The translations under genes and the position numbers were made by a program. A stretch of DNA of 64,000 nt from assembly GCA_964572965.1 (NCBI GenBank), contig CAZNHL010000005.1:1-64000 (forward strand), given 5' to 3'. The notes under the pieces are model-generated. The model did not search any database, was not told where the DNA came from, and worked only from the letters and a program-made list of their open reading frames with translations. The stretch is from CAZNHL01 sp964572965 (GTDB lineage: Bacteria > Bacteroidota > Bacteroidia > Cytophagales > UBA9547). Every line of letters begins with the position of its first letter. Positions within the stretch are counted from its first letter, which is position 1. Shown piece by piece: positions 52,255 through 60,713 of this stretch.

Positions 52255-53259
52255 ATGGGAAGAGACTTATTAAAAACAGAGCAGGCAATTACATTTGTCA
52301 AGCAAACATTTGCACAGAAGTTAGCGCAGACATTAAACCTTATTCCGATATCTTCACCATTGGTAGTGTTAGACGGAACAGGAATTAACGATGACCTTAA
52401 CGGTATAGAAAGACCGGTCGGGTTTCCTATCAAGTCATTGAATGAGCAACGTGCAGTAGTGGTGCATTCATTGGCCAAGTGGAAAAGATTACGTTTGAAA
52501 GAACTGGGAATAGAAGTAAACGAAGGGATTCTGACCGATATGCGTGCCCTTCGCCCTGACGAAGACTATACACCTATTCATTCTATCTATGTAGATCAGT
52601 GGGATTGGGAAAAACACATTGCTCCGTCCAGTCGTACTTTTGCTTTTCTGAAGCAAACCGTACTTGAAATCTATCAGTCGTTATATGAAACAGAGCGTGA
52701 CGTAGAAGCTCGTTATTCTGAAATAAAAGCAGTATTGCCTAAAGAAATTAAGTTTGTTTCTGCCGAAGAGCTTTTACAGAAATACCCGAACCTTACACCA
52801 AAAGAAAGAGAAAATGCTCTTGTGAAAGAACATGGTGCAGTTTTCTTGTATGGTATTGGTGGAGAGCTGAGCAACGGAGAACCGCATGATGGCAGAGCTG
52901 CTGATTATGATGACTGGAGTACAGAAAACAGCAATGGTTACAAAGGTCTTAACGGGGATATTCTTGTATGGAATCCTGTTTTAAATACAGCTTTTGAATT
53001 GTCATCTATGGGGATTCGTGTTGATAAAAAAGCATTGCTTTATCAACTGGAGGTTAGAAACAACCAGGAACGTTCCAAGCTGTCATTTCACTCTATGTTG
53101 CTGGGCGACAAGTTACCAGAGTCTATTGGTGGTGGAATAGGCCAGTCACGTGTTTGTATGTTTATGCTTAAAAAAGCACATATCGGGGAGGTGCAGGTAA
53201 GCATCTGGGGCGATGATCACAGGCAGTCACTGGCAGATAAGAATATTAAATTGTTGTAA
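52255..53259 (+). CDS. asnA: aspartate--ammonia ligase
   Basis: Ammonia-dependent asparagine synthetase related to class II aminoacyl-tRNA synthetases. 334 residues. Seen: AITFVKQTFAQKLAQTLNL, ISSPLVVLDGTGINDDLNGIE, VVVHSLAKWKRLRL, SIYVDQWDWEK, LSNGEPHDGRAADYDDWS and the C-terminal GGGIGQSRVCMFML. Complete. It follows its own -7 box and is closed by a strong hairpin. Confidence 0.97.
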   Translation: MGRDLLKTEQAITFVKQTFAQKLAQTLNLIPISSPLVVLDGTGINDDLNGIERPVGFPIKSLNEQRAVVVHSLAKWKRLRLKELGIEVNEGILTDMRALRPDEDYTPIHSIYVDQWDWEKHIAPSSRTFAFLKQTVLEIYQSLYETERDVEARYSEIKAVLPKEIKFVSAEELLQKYPNLTPKERENALVKEHGAVFLYGIGGELSNGEPHDGRAADYDDWSTENSNGYKGLNGDILVWNPVLNTAFELSSMGIRVDKKALLYQLEVRNNQERSKLSFHSMLLGDKLPESIGGGIGQSRVCMFMLKKAHIGEVQVSIWGDDHRQSLADKNIKLL

Positions 53260-53270
53260 TAGCACTCTTT

Positions 53271-53305
53271 TAACCCTCCAATAGTTCAAAACTGTTGGAG
53301 GGTTA
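53271..53305 (+). terminator. terminator-like hairpin after asnA
   Basis: A 16-base stem (53271-53286 with 53290-53305, one G-T pair, 3-base loop), followed by TATTAATAAAT. Confidence 0.8.
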
Positions 53306-53688
53306 TATTAATAAATAGGTTGAACCTATCGAAACAGGTAGCGGGTAACTGAGTTTCCGAAGTCATATCAGCAGCAAGGTGATGGAAGGCCATTGGTTTA
53401 TTTGGGAGTAGTGGAATTGAAAACTATATCCACATTACCGGAAGCTGGTTTCTCTCTAAAAGTCTGTTATCTTTATAAATCATTTATTGAGTATCCGTTT
53501 CATCGTACCTTACCTGATTCGTTTAAACAGGGATTCTGAATCTCACTGATAGCATAGATTTTATTGATTGTTAAACTTTCAGGGTTTGCAGAACCGGAGT
53601 TTTAAATCCTAATTTGCGTTATCTGCGGAAGAAAACATAAGAAGATTCATAGAAGCGGATAGTCATTAATCATTTTAAGTAAAACGGC
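53306..53688. other. non-coding gap holding repeat copy 1
   Basis: No gene seen. It contains the interrupted 65-base repeat (53493-53667). The rest shows no recognisable feature; a GAACCTAT...ACAGGTA imperfect inverted pair lies near 53323-53340. Confidence 0.5.
53493..53667. repeat. interspersed repeat, copy 1, interrupted
   Basis: Left part 53493-53516 and right part 53619-53667 together match the 65-base copy at 60479-60543. About 100 bases (53517-53618) are inserted between them, bordered by similar CCTTACCTG and CGTTATCTG words. The ends are inverted (ATCCGTTTCAT and ATAGAAGCGGAT). Confidence 0.8.
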
Positions 53689-53898
53689 ATGGAACAAAAT
53701 CAGCTATTCTCTTCTGCGGTATATAAACTATTTATCTCTCTGTTGCTTTTTCTTACATTTTCCTGTGCGTCGCATAAAAATGTTATGGAGTGCTCAGGTA
53801 AATGTACAGGCTCAAAAAACTGTGATATTTGTAAAAACTGTACAAGGTGCGCGCATTGTTCCGGAGGTGGTACTTGCGGGGTTTGCAGAGGGCGGTAA
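53689..53898 (+). CDS. small Cys-rich lipoprotein
   Basis: 69 residues. Signal sequence with lipobox FLTFSC (Cys26), then a 35-residue Cys-dense tail with ten Cys: ECSGKCTGSKNCDICKNC, TRCAHCSGGGTCGVC. The regular CxxC/CxxxC spacing suggests zinc, copper or iron-sulfur binding, or a disulfide knot. Similar Cys-rich tails occur at the ends of some secreted Bacteroidota proteins; here it is nearly the whole protein. ATG start; no promoter match recognised. Confidence 0.72.
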   Translation: MEQNQLFSSAVYKLFISLLLFLTFSCASHKNVMECSGKCTGSKNCDICKNCTRCAHCSGGGTCGVCRGR

Positions 53899-54526
53899 AC
53901 TAATACAAATCAGTACTGCAGCCATAAGGTTCAGGGCGATGCTGTTTTGCCATTAACACCTTTTGCTTTGAGTTTTTTCTGAAAATTATGGATAGAACCA
54001 GAGTTGACAATCAGATAAAATATGCCATTTTTCAACATCGGCCAGACAGGAAGCATGTTCCGCTTTATTGTCGTAACAAGGTATCGGGGAGAGTATATAT
54101 TCTGGATGTCTTGTCTGGTTTACAGACTCAATATATCTGTTTTAAAGATTCAATTACGTAAAATTCTGAAAGCGCAATCATGCAGGCTATATAGCCTAAA
54201 AGTGTTTGGTCGCTATTTCGATAGCGCCGGTTAAATAAACTGCAAAAGAACCTACTATGACAAATAGGATAAATAGCAGTAAAAACCAAAAGATTTTACA
54301 TTCCATAAGGTAGCTCTGTAGAGCTTTTGAAGGGTGAAATTAATAGGACTAAATGACCACCCAAGGTTAGGCTTAAGCGGGGGGAAGAAAATAAAGAAGG
54401 GAATAAGTATGATCTACTCTCTTGAAAAGTGGAGCAGATCTGTTTAATTCTGCACGCTGTAACCCCAAATTACATAATTTTTAAATGGCCAACTAATGCC
54501 ATGTAAGTTTTAAGGTAAAATAGTAT
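53899..54526. other. 628-base gene-poor stretch rich in inverted repeats
   Basis: Contains, in order: AGGCTATATAGCCT (54184-54197), CGCTAT-TTCG-ATAGCG (54211-54226), AGCTCT-GT-AGAGCT (54312-54325) and GATCTACTC/GAGCAGATC (54411-54440, one mismatch). One weak small ORF lies at 53988. It could hold a structured RNA or decayed repeats. No named family recognised. Confidence 0.5.
53988..54161 (+). CDS. possible small protein, doubtful
   Basis: A 57-residue ORF, MDRTRVDNQIKYAIFQ... to ...YICFKDSIT, more protein-like in composition than the overlapping 70-residue frame at 54022. No signal peptide, no recognised family, no clear promoter or ribosome site. It may be chance. Confidence 0.25.
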   Translation: MDRTRVDNQIKYAIFQHRPDRKHVPLYCRNKVSGRVYILDVLSGLQTQYICFKDSIT

Positions 54527-55156
54527 TTAATAATTACGGTAAACGAACTTCACGAAATCTGCTTCACCTTTAATTCCCATTTTGGTTTTGATATTTTTTC
54601 GGTGGGTTTCGGCTGTATAGAAGGAAATGTTGAGTTTTTCGGCTATTTCTTTGGTGGTCATGCCTTCTTTTACAAGGTTAATAACTTCTATTTCGCGGTT
54701 TGAAAGTTTTAGTTTTTTAAGAAAATCGTCTTCTGCATGTGTATGTTTTTGGTTCGAATCGGGGAATATGGTTTCATTATTAAAAACAAGGTTGATAGCC
54801 TGTACTACCTGCTGGGCGGATGCGGTTTTGAAAAGGTAGCCGCGTGTACCTGCTTTTTTGAACTTGTCTATGTAGAGGGCTTCGTCATACATGCTGAGGA
54901 TGATTATTTTGAGCCCCGGCCAGCTTTGTAATAGCAGGTGGGTAAGTTCGATACCGTTGATATGTGGCATGTTGAAGTCCATTAAGACTACATCGGGTAT
55001 GGCTACATCAATTTTCTGTAGTGCTTCACGACTGTCATATATCTGAGCAATTACTTCTATGTCCGGTTCAGACTGTAGCATGTGGTTGAGACCGTCGTTG
55101 AACAAACGGTGGTCATCTACAATAATTACTTTTATAGGTTTAGCTGTTGTGGTCAT
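54527..55156 (-). CDS. NarL/FixJ-type response regulator
   Basis: 209 residues. The receiver has the Asp14/Asp15 pair, phospho-acceptor Asp60 in VLMDFNMPH, ILSMYDE and the Lys in LFKTA. The LuxR-type helix-turn-helix at the C-terminus is LSNREIEVINLVKEGMTTKE with NISFYTAETHRKNI. It partners the upstream kinase, whose 3' end it overlaps by 17 bases. Candidate target: the palindrome at 57062-57077. Confidence 0.95.
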   Translation of the reverse strand: MTTTAKPIKVIIVDDHRLFNDGLNHMLQSEPDIEVIAQIYDSREALQKIDVAIPDVVLMDFNMPHINGIELTHLLLQSWPGLKIIILSMYDEALYIDKFKKAGTRGYLFKTASAQQVVQAINLVFNNETIFPDSNQKHTHAEDDFLKKLKLSNREIEVINLVKEGMTTKEIAEKLNISFYTAETHRKNIKTKMGIKGEADFVKFVYRNY

Positions 55157-56990
55157 AGGGAATTTCTAAAATGGCAAGTGTGCCTTTGTGGTCACTTTCA
55201 AAATTGAGTTTTGCACTGATGTATTCAGCTCTGAGCCTGATGTTTTTCAGTCCTAGCCCATCTTGTTTGTTGCTTGTATGAATACCTGTACCGTTGTCTT
55301 CAACCATTACAATGAGGCCCTCTTCCTGATAGATCAGTTGTATGAGTGCGGAAGTGGCGTTGGAATGTTTCAGGATATTGGTGATGAGTTCGTTAATGAT
55401 ACGATAGATGACAAGTTCTTTTACCGGGTCTATTTTGATGATATCGCCTGCATGCTCATATTCAAAGCTGATTGAAGGGTGGTTTTTGAATTTGTTAACG
55501 GTATGCTCTATAATATAAGATAGGTGGTGTTCCTGGAAGTCGACCGGCATCAGGTTGTGACTAATGTTTCTGATGTCATTGATAATATGGTTCACTTCCT
55601 GTTCTATCAACTGATTGTCGCGCTTTTGTACGAGCATGTTTTTGATAGCGGCAAGTGAATTGCCCACGTCGTCGTGCAGGTCACGGGCAATGCGCCTGCG
55701 TTCGTCCTCCTGAATGGTCAGCATTTGGTGCTGGGTCTTGTTGAGGTCAATCTGAGCTCTGAATTTCTCTTTCATATTGGCAGAAAAATGAATACCCAGT
55801 CCCAATACCATGAAGATGATTTCAAGAAGAGGAGTGAAATAGTAAAGGTCAGTATTTTGGTTGATACCATCTACCAACTGCAAATCTGCTATCATCAGCA
55901 GTGATGCTACAAAGAGCGTTACCAGGAAGCCGGTAAGGTAAAAATAAACACCGGGTTCTTTTCTGACAATACCTATGAAGATTACATAAAGAATGTAGGC
56001 ATCCATAAAGAAAACGATGAAGTAGGAGAAATAACCCAGCCACCAGCGTAGTACATCAGGAATAGGGACGAAGAATAATAGCAATGCTATAAAACAAAAG
56101 AGGAAACCGGAAACGCGGCCTACCATGTAGGCCCAGTTGTGCTGGTAGGCTTTGAGATTGATAAGGATGATGGTCAGAAGCATGTGCCAGCCTACTATCC
56201 AGTAGTAAAAGATGGTGGTGAATGTATTAATGACGAACTGGTATTTTTCGTTAGAAATGAATGCGTGCAGGAAGCCTGAATCGGCAAGTACAAGTACAAA
56301 AAAGCTGAGACAGTAAATGCTGTAGTAAAGGTATATCTTGTCTGAGATGAAGAAGTAGAGCACGAAACCGACCAGCATGGCCAGGAGGATCATGCCTTCA
56401 ATGACACTGATGAAATTGGAAAATAAATGTTCGTAATTTTTGAAATAGCTGAGTTTTTCCAGACTTATAATAGTAGCATGGCGGCCAAACTGCCTTTGGG
56501 TATAAAGGAAGAAGGTGACGGTTTCTCCTTTTTTTATATTGACAGGAAAGGCAAAATGCAATGAATAGTAAGGACGTTCCATGATATTCTGGAAATGGCC
56601 TGTAAGCGGGAATTTTTCCAGAATATCATTTTCGCGGAGCATGAACAATTGCACGGTGTCAACACGTGACTGTTGTATTTTAAGTATCCAGTCGTTATAG
56701 TCTCCCGTGTTTTTAATAGAAAATTTACACCAGCCGCTCGGCTTATAGAACCCATAATTAATTTCCTGATAAATATTGTTCCGGATAAAAGCACTGTCAG
56801 AAGCTTTTATTACTTCCAATATATCGCTGATGGTTGCATGCTGTTTTTTGTAAAGTAGTGTTCCCTGATTCAGTATGTAGTCGGTATTGTTGGCTGTGAT
56901 CTCTGTTAATTGCTTTCCATGGGCAGCAGGTATTGCTACTGTAAGGCAGTAGAAGAACAAGGTAGCAACAATACTGATAATCGGTTTCAT
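55140..56990 (-). CDS. 7TMR-DISM sensor kinase of the HisKA_3 (NarX/DegS) class
   Basis: 616 residues. Signal peptide (ending IPAAHGK), a DISMED2-like extracellular domain (about 30-190, with SGWCKFSIKNTGDYNDWILKI), seven membrane segments (about 195-400), then the HisKA_3 dimerisation helix with His439 in RRIARDLHDDVGNSLAAIKN and an ATPase domain with NELITNILKHS, DNGTGI and GLGLKNIRLRAE. Senses an unknown envelope or surface signal and phosphorylates the overlapping NarL-type regulator. It is divergent from a large T9SS-secreted protein, a likely target. Confidence 0.94.
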   Translation of the reverse strand: MKPIISIVATLFFYCLTVAIPAAHGKQLTEITANNTDYILNQGTLLYKKQHATISDILEVIKASDSAFIRNNIYQEINYGFYKPSGWCKFSIKNTGDYNDWILKIQQSRVDTVQLFMLRENDILEKFPLTGHFQNIMERPYYSLHFAFPVNIKKGETVTFFLYTQRQFGRHATIISLEKLSYFKNYEHLFSNFISVIEGMILLAMLVGFVLYFFISDKIYLYYSIYCLSFFVLVLADSGFLHAFISNEKYQFVINTFTTIFYYWIVGWHMLLTIILINLKAYQHNWAYMVGRVSGFLFCFIALLLFFVPIPDVLRWWLGYFSYFIVFFMDAYILYVIFIGIVRKEPGVYFYLTGFLVTLFVASLLMIADLQLVDGINQNTDLYYFTPLLEIIFMVLGLGIHFSANMKEKFRAQIDLNKTQHQMLTIQEDERRRIARDLHDDVGNSLAAIKNMLVQKRDNQLIEQEVNHIINDIRNISHNLMPVDFQEHHLSYIIEHTVNKFKNHPSISFEYEHAGDIIKIDPVKELVIYRIINELITNILKHSNATSALIQLIYQEEGLIVMVEDNGTGIHTSNKQDGLGLKNIRLRAEYISAKLNFESDHKGTLAILEIPYDHNS

Positions 56991-57030
56991 ACAGAACAGG
57001 AAGCTTCTTTGATGAGCTCCATTATATTTT

Positions 57031-57038
57031 CAAAATTA
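57031..57038 (-). promoter_or_regulatory. -7 box for the sensor kinase operon
   Basis: Minus-strand TAATTTTG, a full match to TAnnTTTG, 40 bases before the ATG at 56990. Confidence 0.5.
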
Positions 57039-57056
57039 AGGAATTCCTTCTATTGT

Positions 57057-57107
57057 AAAATTACCTGATATCAGGTATTGAGGAAGGTAATGGTTGCAGG
57101 TAATTTT
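57057..57107. promoter_or_regulatory. palindromic cluster TACCTGATATCAGGTA (candidate regulator site)
   Basis: A 16-base perfect palindrome (57062-57077) centred about 42 bases upstream of the predicted kinase transcript start. A further CAGGTAATTTT (57097-57107) pairs with AAAATTACCTG (57057-57067), giving alternative structures. Suits a dimeric LuxR-type activator. Confidence 0.5.
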
Positions 57108-57229
57108 GTAGCATGGAGATCTTGATAGAGAACTGGTTTTGTGCAAGATACTTCAAAAACTAACTAACCTATTTATTGTTAATGGTCTTCTGTTATTTCC
57201 TATAGCGGTGGGCATTTAATCTGACATTT

Positions 57230-60200
57230 ATGAACTGCTTCCGCAAACTACTTGTGCCGTTTCTGCTTACTATTTACAGTTTGCAGGTTTCATCGGCTAC
57301 TTATAATGTTACCAATGACAATAATGCAGGAGCAGGCTCATTGCGACAGGCAATACTGGATGCCAATGCCAATCCTGGAGCGGATATTATCAATGTGACA
57401 GCTAATTATTATATCAATGTACTCAGTCCTTTACCTACGATTACAGATCAGCTGTCCATTACTAATAACAGACTGGAAATAGATGGCGCCAGTTGCAGTC
57501 CTAACAACAACGGCCTGTATGTAAATGCTGCTAACTGTACTATTAACAGACTTTATGTATACAGATTCACTGTAGGGATTCGTATCGAGAGGGCTAATAC
57601 AACAGTAAGTGCCTGTAATATAGGTATGACTACAGCAGACCTGGCCCTGGCGAATCAAATAGGCGTTTTTATTACATCCTCAGACAATCAGATTATATCC
57701 AGTTTTATATCGGGTAATAGCGGCAGCGGCATTATTCTTGACGGAGCTGGTGCAATCAGGAACAAAATACAATCATGTTATATAGGGGTAAAAAGTGATG
57801 GTATAACTGCGCTTGCCAATGGTACTCAGGGCGTTTTATTGCAGTCTGGAGCTTCTTCAAATATTATTGGTACAGATAGTGATGGTTTAAATGATGCAAC
57901 TGAAGGAAACCTGCTTTCCGGTAATGGCGCCAGTGGTGTCAGGATTATTGCAGGTAGCAATCAGAATATTGTAGCTGGTAATAAAATAGGTACGAACATA
58001 AACGGAACAGCTGCTTTAGCTAATCTTTCAGCCGGTATTTATATCAGCAACAGTAATAATAATCAAATCGGTGGCGGACTTGCTGCACAACGAAACATCA
58101 TCTCCTGTAACCGCTGGGACGGTATAGATATCATCAGCAATTCAACCGGCAATAAAGTGCAGGGTAATTATATAGGAGTCGACATTAACGGAACTGCTAA
58201 CCTGGGTAACAGGTACTATGGAATTTACACACAAGACGTAACCTATACTTTGATTGGTACCAATGCCGATGGTATTAATGATGCTACTGAAGGTAATGTG
58301 ATTGCCGGAAACAGCTTTACTGCAATTCACCTTTTTATGAATTGTCATTATAACATTGTAGCGGGTAACTTAATGGGCACCAATGCTGCAGGTACAGCAA
58401 TAATTGCCAATGGGCTCTTTAATCTATATGTCAATGCGTCTAATTACAACCAGATCGGTGGTCCGCTGGCTGTACAGCGTAATCTTATTTCCGGCAGTAA
58501 CAGTTATGGTATTTATATAGAAAACTGTACTCAGATCAACAAGATCCAGGGTAATTATATCGGAACAAACAAAGCTGGTACTGCCGCCCTTCCTAACCGT
58601 TCTTATGGGATCTGGGCTTTTAATAGTCTTACAAATTTAATTGTGGGTACTGACGGTGACGGAGTAAACGATGCGACCGAAGGAAACCTGATTTCCGGTA
58701 ACAACAATTATGGTATTTATATTGAGGCTAATACTTATTCTAATGTTTTTGCGGGCAATCTGATCGGTACTAATGCCACGGGTACCGGTATACTCCCTAA
58801 TGGCGGAGGTATTTATATCACCGGAGGTAACAACAATAACAAGATCGGCGGTTCGCTTGCGGCACAACGTAATATCATTTCAGGAAACGGAGGTCATGGT
58901 ATCGGTATTGAAAGCGGAACTTCAGGTACGAAAATCCAGAACAACTATATTGGTACAGACATCACAGGTACGCTTGATTTAGGTAATAGAGCTCATGGTG
59001 TTTACCTGATCCTGAATGTTACAAACACTGTTATTGGTACAGACGGGGACGGAGTAAATGACGCTAATGAGGGTAACCTTATTTCCGGAAATAAGGATTG
59101 CGGAATCAGGATACATAATACTTCTCCTGGTAATGTTGTGGCCGGCAATCTGATCGGTACAAATGCAGCTGGTACTGCCGCCGTCGGTAATACCAATTAT
59201 GGTGTTTTGATTTCTGGGGGTAGTATTAATAATACCATCGGTACTAATGGTAACGGTGTAAGCGATGCACTTGAAGGAAACCTGATTTCCGGCAATTACA
59301 ATGGTGTATTCATTGATAACAGTTCTCGGAATATTGTGACTGGCAATAAAATAGGGACAGACAAAGCAGGTACTGTTTCTGTAGCCAATACGCATGATGG
59401 CGTTTACCTGAAATCAGCAAATGATAACCGTATCGGCGGTACAGGAACTGATGACGCAAATACAATAGCCTTCAACACTTTAAGAGGTATTGCTGTTGAG
59501 TCAGGTACAGGTAATGCTTTCAGGAGAAATTCCATATTTTCAAACGGAGGCTTAGGAATTGACCTTAATGTTGACGGGGTAACACTGAATGATGCCGGTG
59601 ATGCAGATACCGGACCTAACCAGCTACAGAATTTTCCGGTCATTGCTTCACACCAATGGACATCAACAACAGTGCGTGTAACAGGTACTTTCAATAGTGA
59701 ACCGAATAAGGTTTATATACTAGAGTTTTTTGTTTCTGTGTCCCGTGACCCTAGTGGCTACGGTGAAGGCAGCAGGTATATCGGCACCACCAATGTCTCT
59801 ACAGATGCTTCAGGCAATGCCACTTATGATGTTGTGCTGGCAGTCACTGTACCTGCCGGTTATTATGTAACAGCTACTGCGACAGATCCATCCAATAATA
59901 CCTCTGAGTTTTCAGGTTCATCAATTACACCTTTGCCGGTTACTTTGCTTCAATTTAATGTAAAGGCTTCTGATAACAATGCATTACTTACCTGGCATTC
60001 TGCCAATGAAAGGGCTTTTGCAGGATATGTTGTCGAAAAATCTCAGGATGGAGGAACTTTTGATTCATTGGGATTTGTACCTGCAGGTTTAACTTCTTAT
60101 GCTTTTAGAGATCAGTCGGTGGTAACGGGTCTTACATATTACAGGTTGAAAATGATGGATCGCAACGGTGTATATACTTATAGCAGTATAAAAGCGGTTA

Positions 60201-60469
60201 ACAGCTCGTCTTTAGGCTTGGTGCTGGTATATCCCAATCCTGCAAAAGAAGTTTTGAATGTGGTATTGAATGAGATGGAGGCCGGCGAGCTAATCATAGT
60301 GATTACAGACATTAATGGATTGAAGGTTTATGAATACAGAGAAGAATGTGTTGAAAAAACAGGAGTCAGACACAACATAGCAACAAATGGGTTTCTCCCG
60401 GGAGCTTATGTCGTATCCGTTTGTACAGCAACAGGAGACATGTATAGGCAGAAGCTTATAATACAATAA
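57230..60469 (+). CDS. T9SS-secreted right-handed parallel beta-helix protein
   Basis: 1079 residues. Signal peptide ending LQVSSA, then ATYNVTNDNNAGAGSLRQAI, a start typical of Bacteroidota beta-helix surface proteins. Residues 50-790 are beta-helix rungs. At least seven successive rungs alternate between an IGTDxDGxNDATEGNLISGN form and a QIGGxLAAQRNIISGN form. A sandwich-like region (about 790-910) and a fibronectin-like part (LLQFNVKASDNNALLTWHS) follow, then a type A sorting domain (VYPNPAKEVLNVV to YRQKLIIQ). Polysaccharide binding, lyase activity or adhesion are possible; no catalytic residues are evident. Confidence 0.93.
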   Translation: MNCFRKLLVPFLLTIYSLQVSSATYNVTNDNNAGAGSLRQAILDANANPGADIINVTANYYINVLSPLPTITDQLSITNNRLEIDGASCSPNNNGLYVNAANCTINRLYVYRFTVGIRIERANTTVSACNIGMTTADLALANQIGVFITSSDNQIISSFISGNSGSGIILDGAGAIRNKIQSCYIGVKSDGITALANGTQGVLLQSGASSNIIGTDSDGLNDATEGNLLSGNGASGVRIIAGSNQNIVAGNKIGTNINGTAALANLSAGIYISNSNNNQIGGGLAAQRNIISCNRWDGIDIISNSTGNKVQGNYIGVDINGTANLGNRYYGIYTQDVTYTLIGTNADGINDATEGNVIAGNSFTAIHLFMNCHYNIVAGNLMGTNAAGTAIIANGLFNLYVNASNYNQIGGPLAVQRNLISGSNSYGIYIENCTQINKIQGNYIGTNKAGTAALPNRSYGIWAFNSLTNLIVGTDGDGVNDATEGNLISGNNNYGIYIEANTYSNVFAGNLIGTNATGTGILPNGGGIYITGGNNNNKIGGSLAAQRNIISGNGGHGIGIESGTSGTKIQNNYIGTDITGTLDLGNRAHGVYLILNVTNTVIGTDGDGVNDANEGNLISGNKDCGIRIHNTSPGNVVAGNLIGTNAAGTAAVGNTNYGVLISGGSINNTIGTNGNGVSDALEGNLISGNYNGVFIDNSSRNIVTGNKIGTDKAGTVSVANTHDGVYLKSANDNRIGGTGTDDANTIAFNTLRGIAVESGTGNAFRRNSIFSNGGLGIDLNVDGVTLNDAGDADTGPNQLQNFPVIASHQWTSTTVRVTGTFNSEPNKVYILEFFVSVSRDPSGYGEGSRYIGTTNVSTDASGNATYDVVLAVTVPAGYYVTATATDPSNNTSEFSGSSITPLPVTLLQFNVKASDNNALLTWHSANERAFAGYVVEKSQDGGTFDSLGFVPAGLTSYAFRDQSVVTGLTYYRLKMMDRNGVYTYSSIKAVNSSSLGLVLVYPNPAKEVLNVVLNEMEAGELIIVITDINGLKVYEYREECVEKTGVRHNIATNGFLPGAYVVSVCTATGDMYRQKLIIQ

Positions 60470-60478
60470 ATTGATTCT

Positions 60479-60543
60479 CCGTTTCATCGTGCCTTATCTG
60501 CGGAAGAAAAACTTATGAAGGTTCATAGAAACGGATAGTCATT
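60479..60543. repeat. interspersed repeat, copy 2, intact
   Basis: 65 bases starting CCGTTTCATCGTGCC and ending AGAAACGGATAGTCATT, matching the interrupted copy at 53493-53667. Its ends CCGTTTC/GAAACGG are inverted. Confidence 0.8.
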
Positions 60544-60576
60544 GTACAATAATATTCCAACTTCTAAATTACTAAG

Positions 60577-60604
60577 GCCCGTCTGATTTCAGGTGGGCTT
60601 TTTT
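60577..60604 (+). terminator. terminator downstream of the beta-helix gene
   Basis: A 10-base stem with two G-T pairs (60577-60586 with 60589-60598), then six Ts. Confidence 0.8.
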
Positions 60605-60713
60605 AGTATTAGACATGACTTGATTTAAAACTAAACTATCAGATACAGGCATATTTTTAGATAGTATGTTTTTTCTGATAAATTGATACATTGGTGTTTC
60701 AAAAGGATAGCCG

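Noticed and set aside
53517..53618. Insert in repeat copy 1 as a complete insertion sequence
   Set aside because: It is only about 100 bases, with no transposase frame and only loosely similar border words, so at most a decayed or non-autonomous element.
54022..54234. 70-residue ORF as a gene
   Set aside because: Its composition is not protein-like, it has no ribosome site or promoter, and it overlaps a slightly better frame at 53988; it crosses the AGGCTATATAGCCT and TTCG hairpins.
54751..54775. GGTTCGAATC, a tRNA T-loop-like word
   Set aside because: It lies within the NarL-type regulator coding sequence and no cloverleaf can be drawn around it. No tRNA gene was found anywhere in the window.
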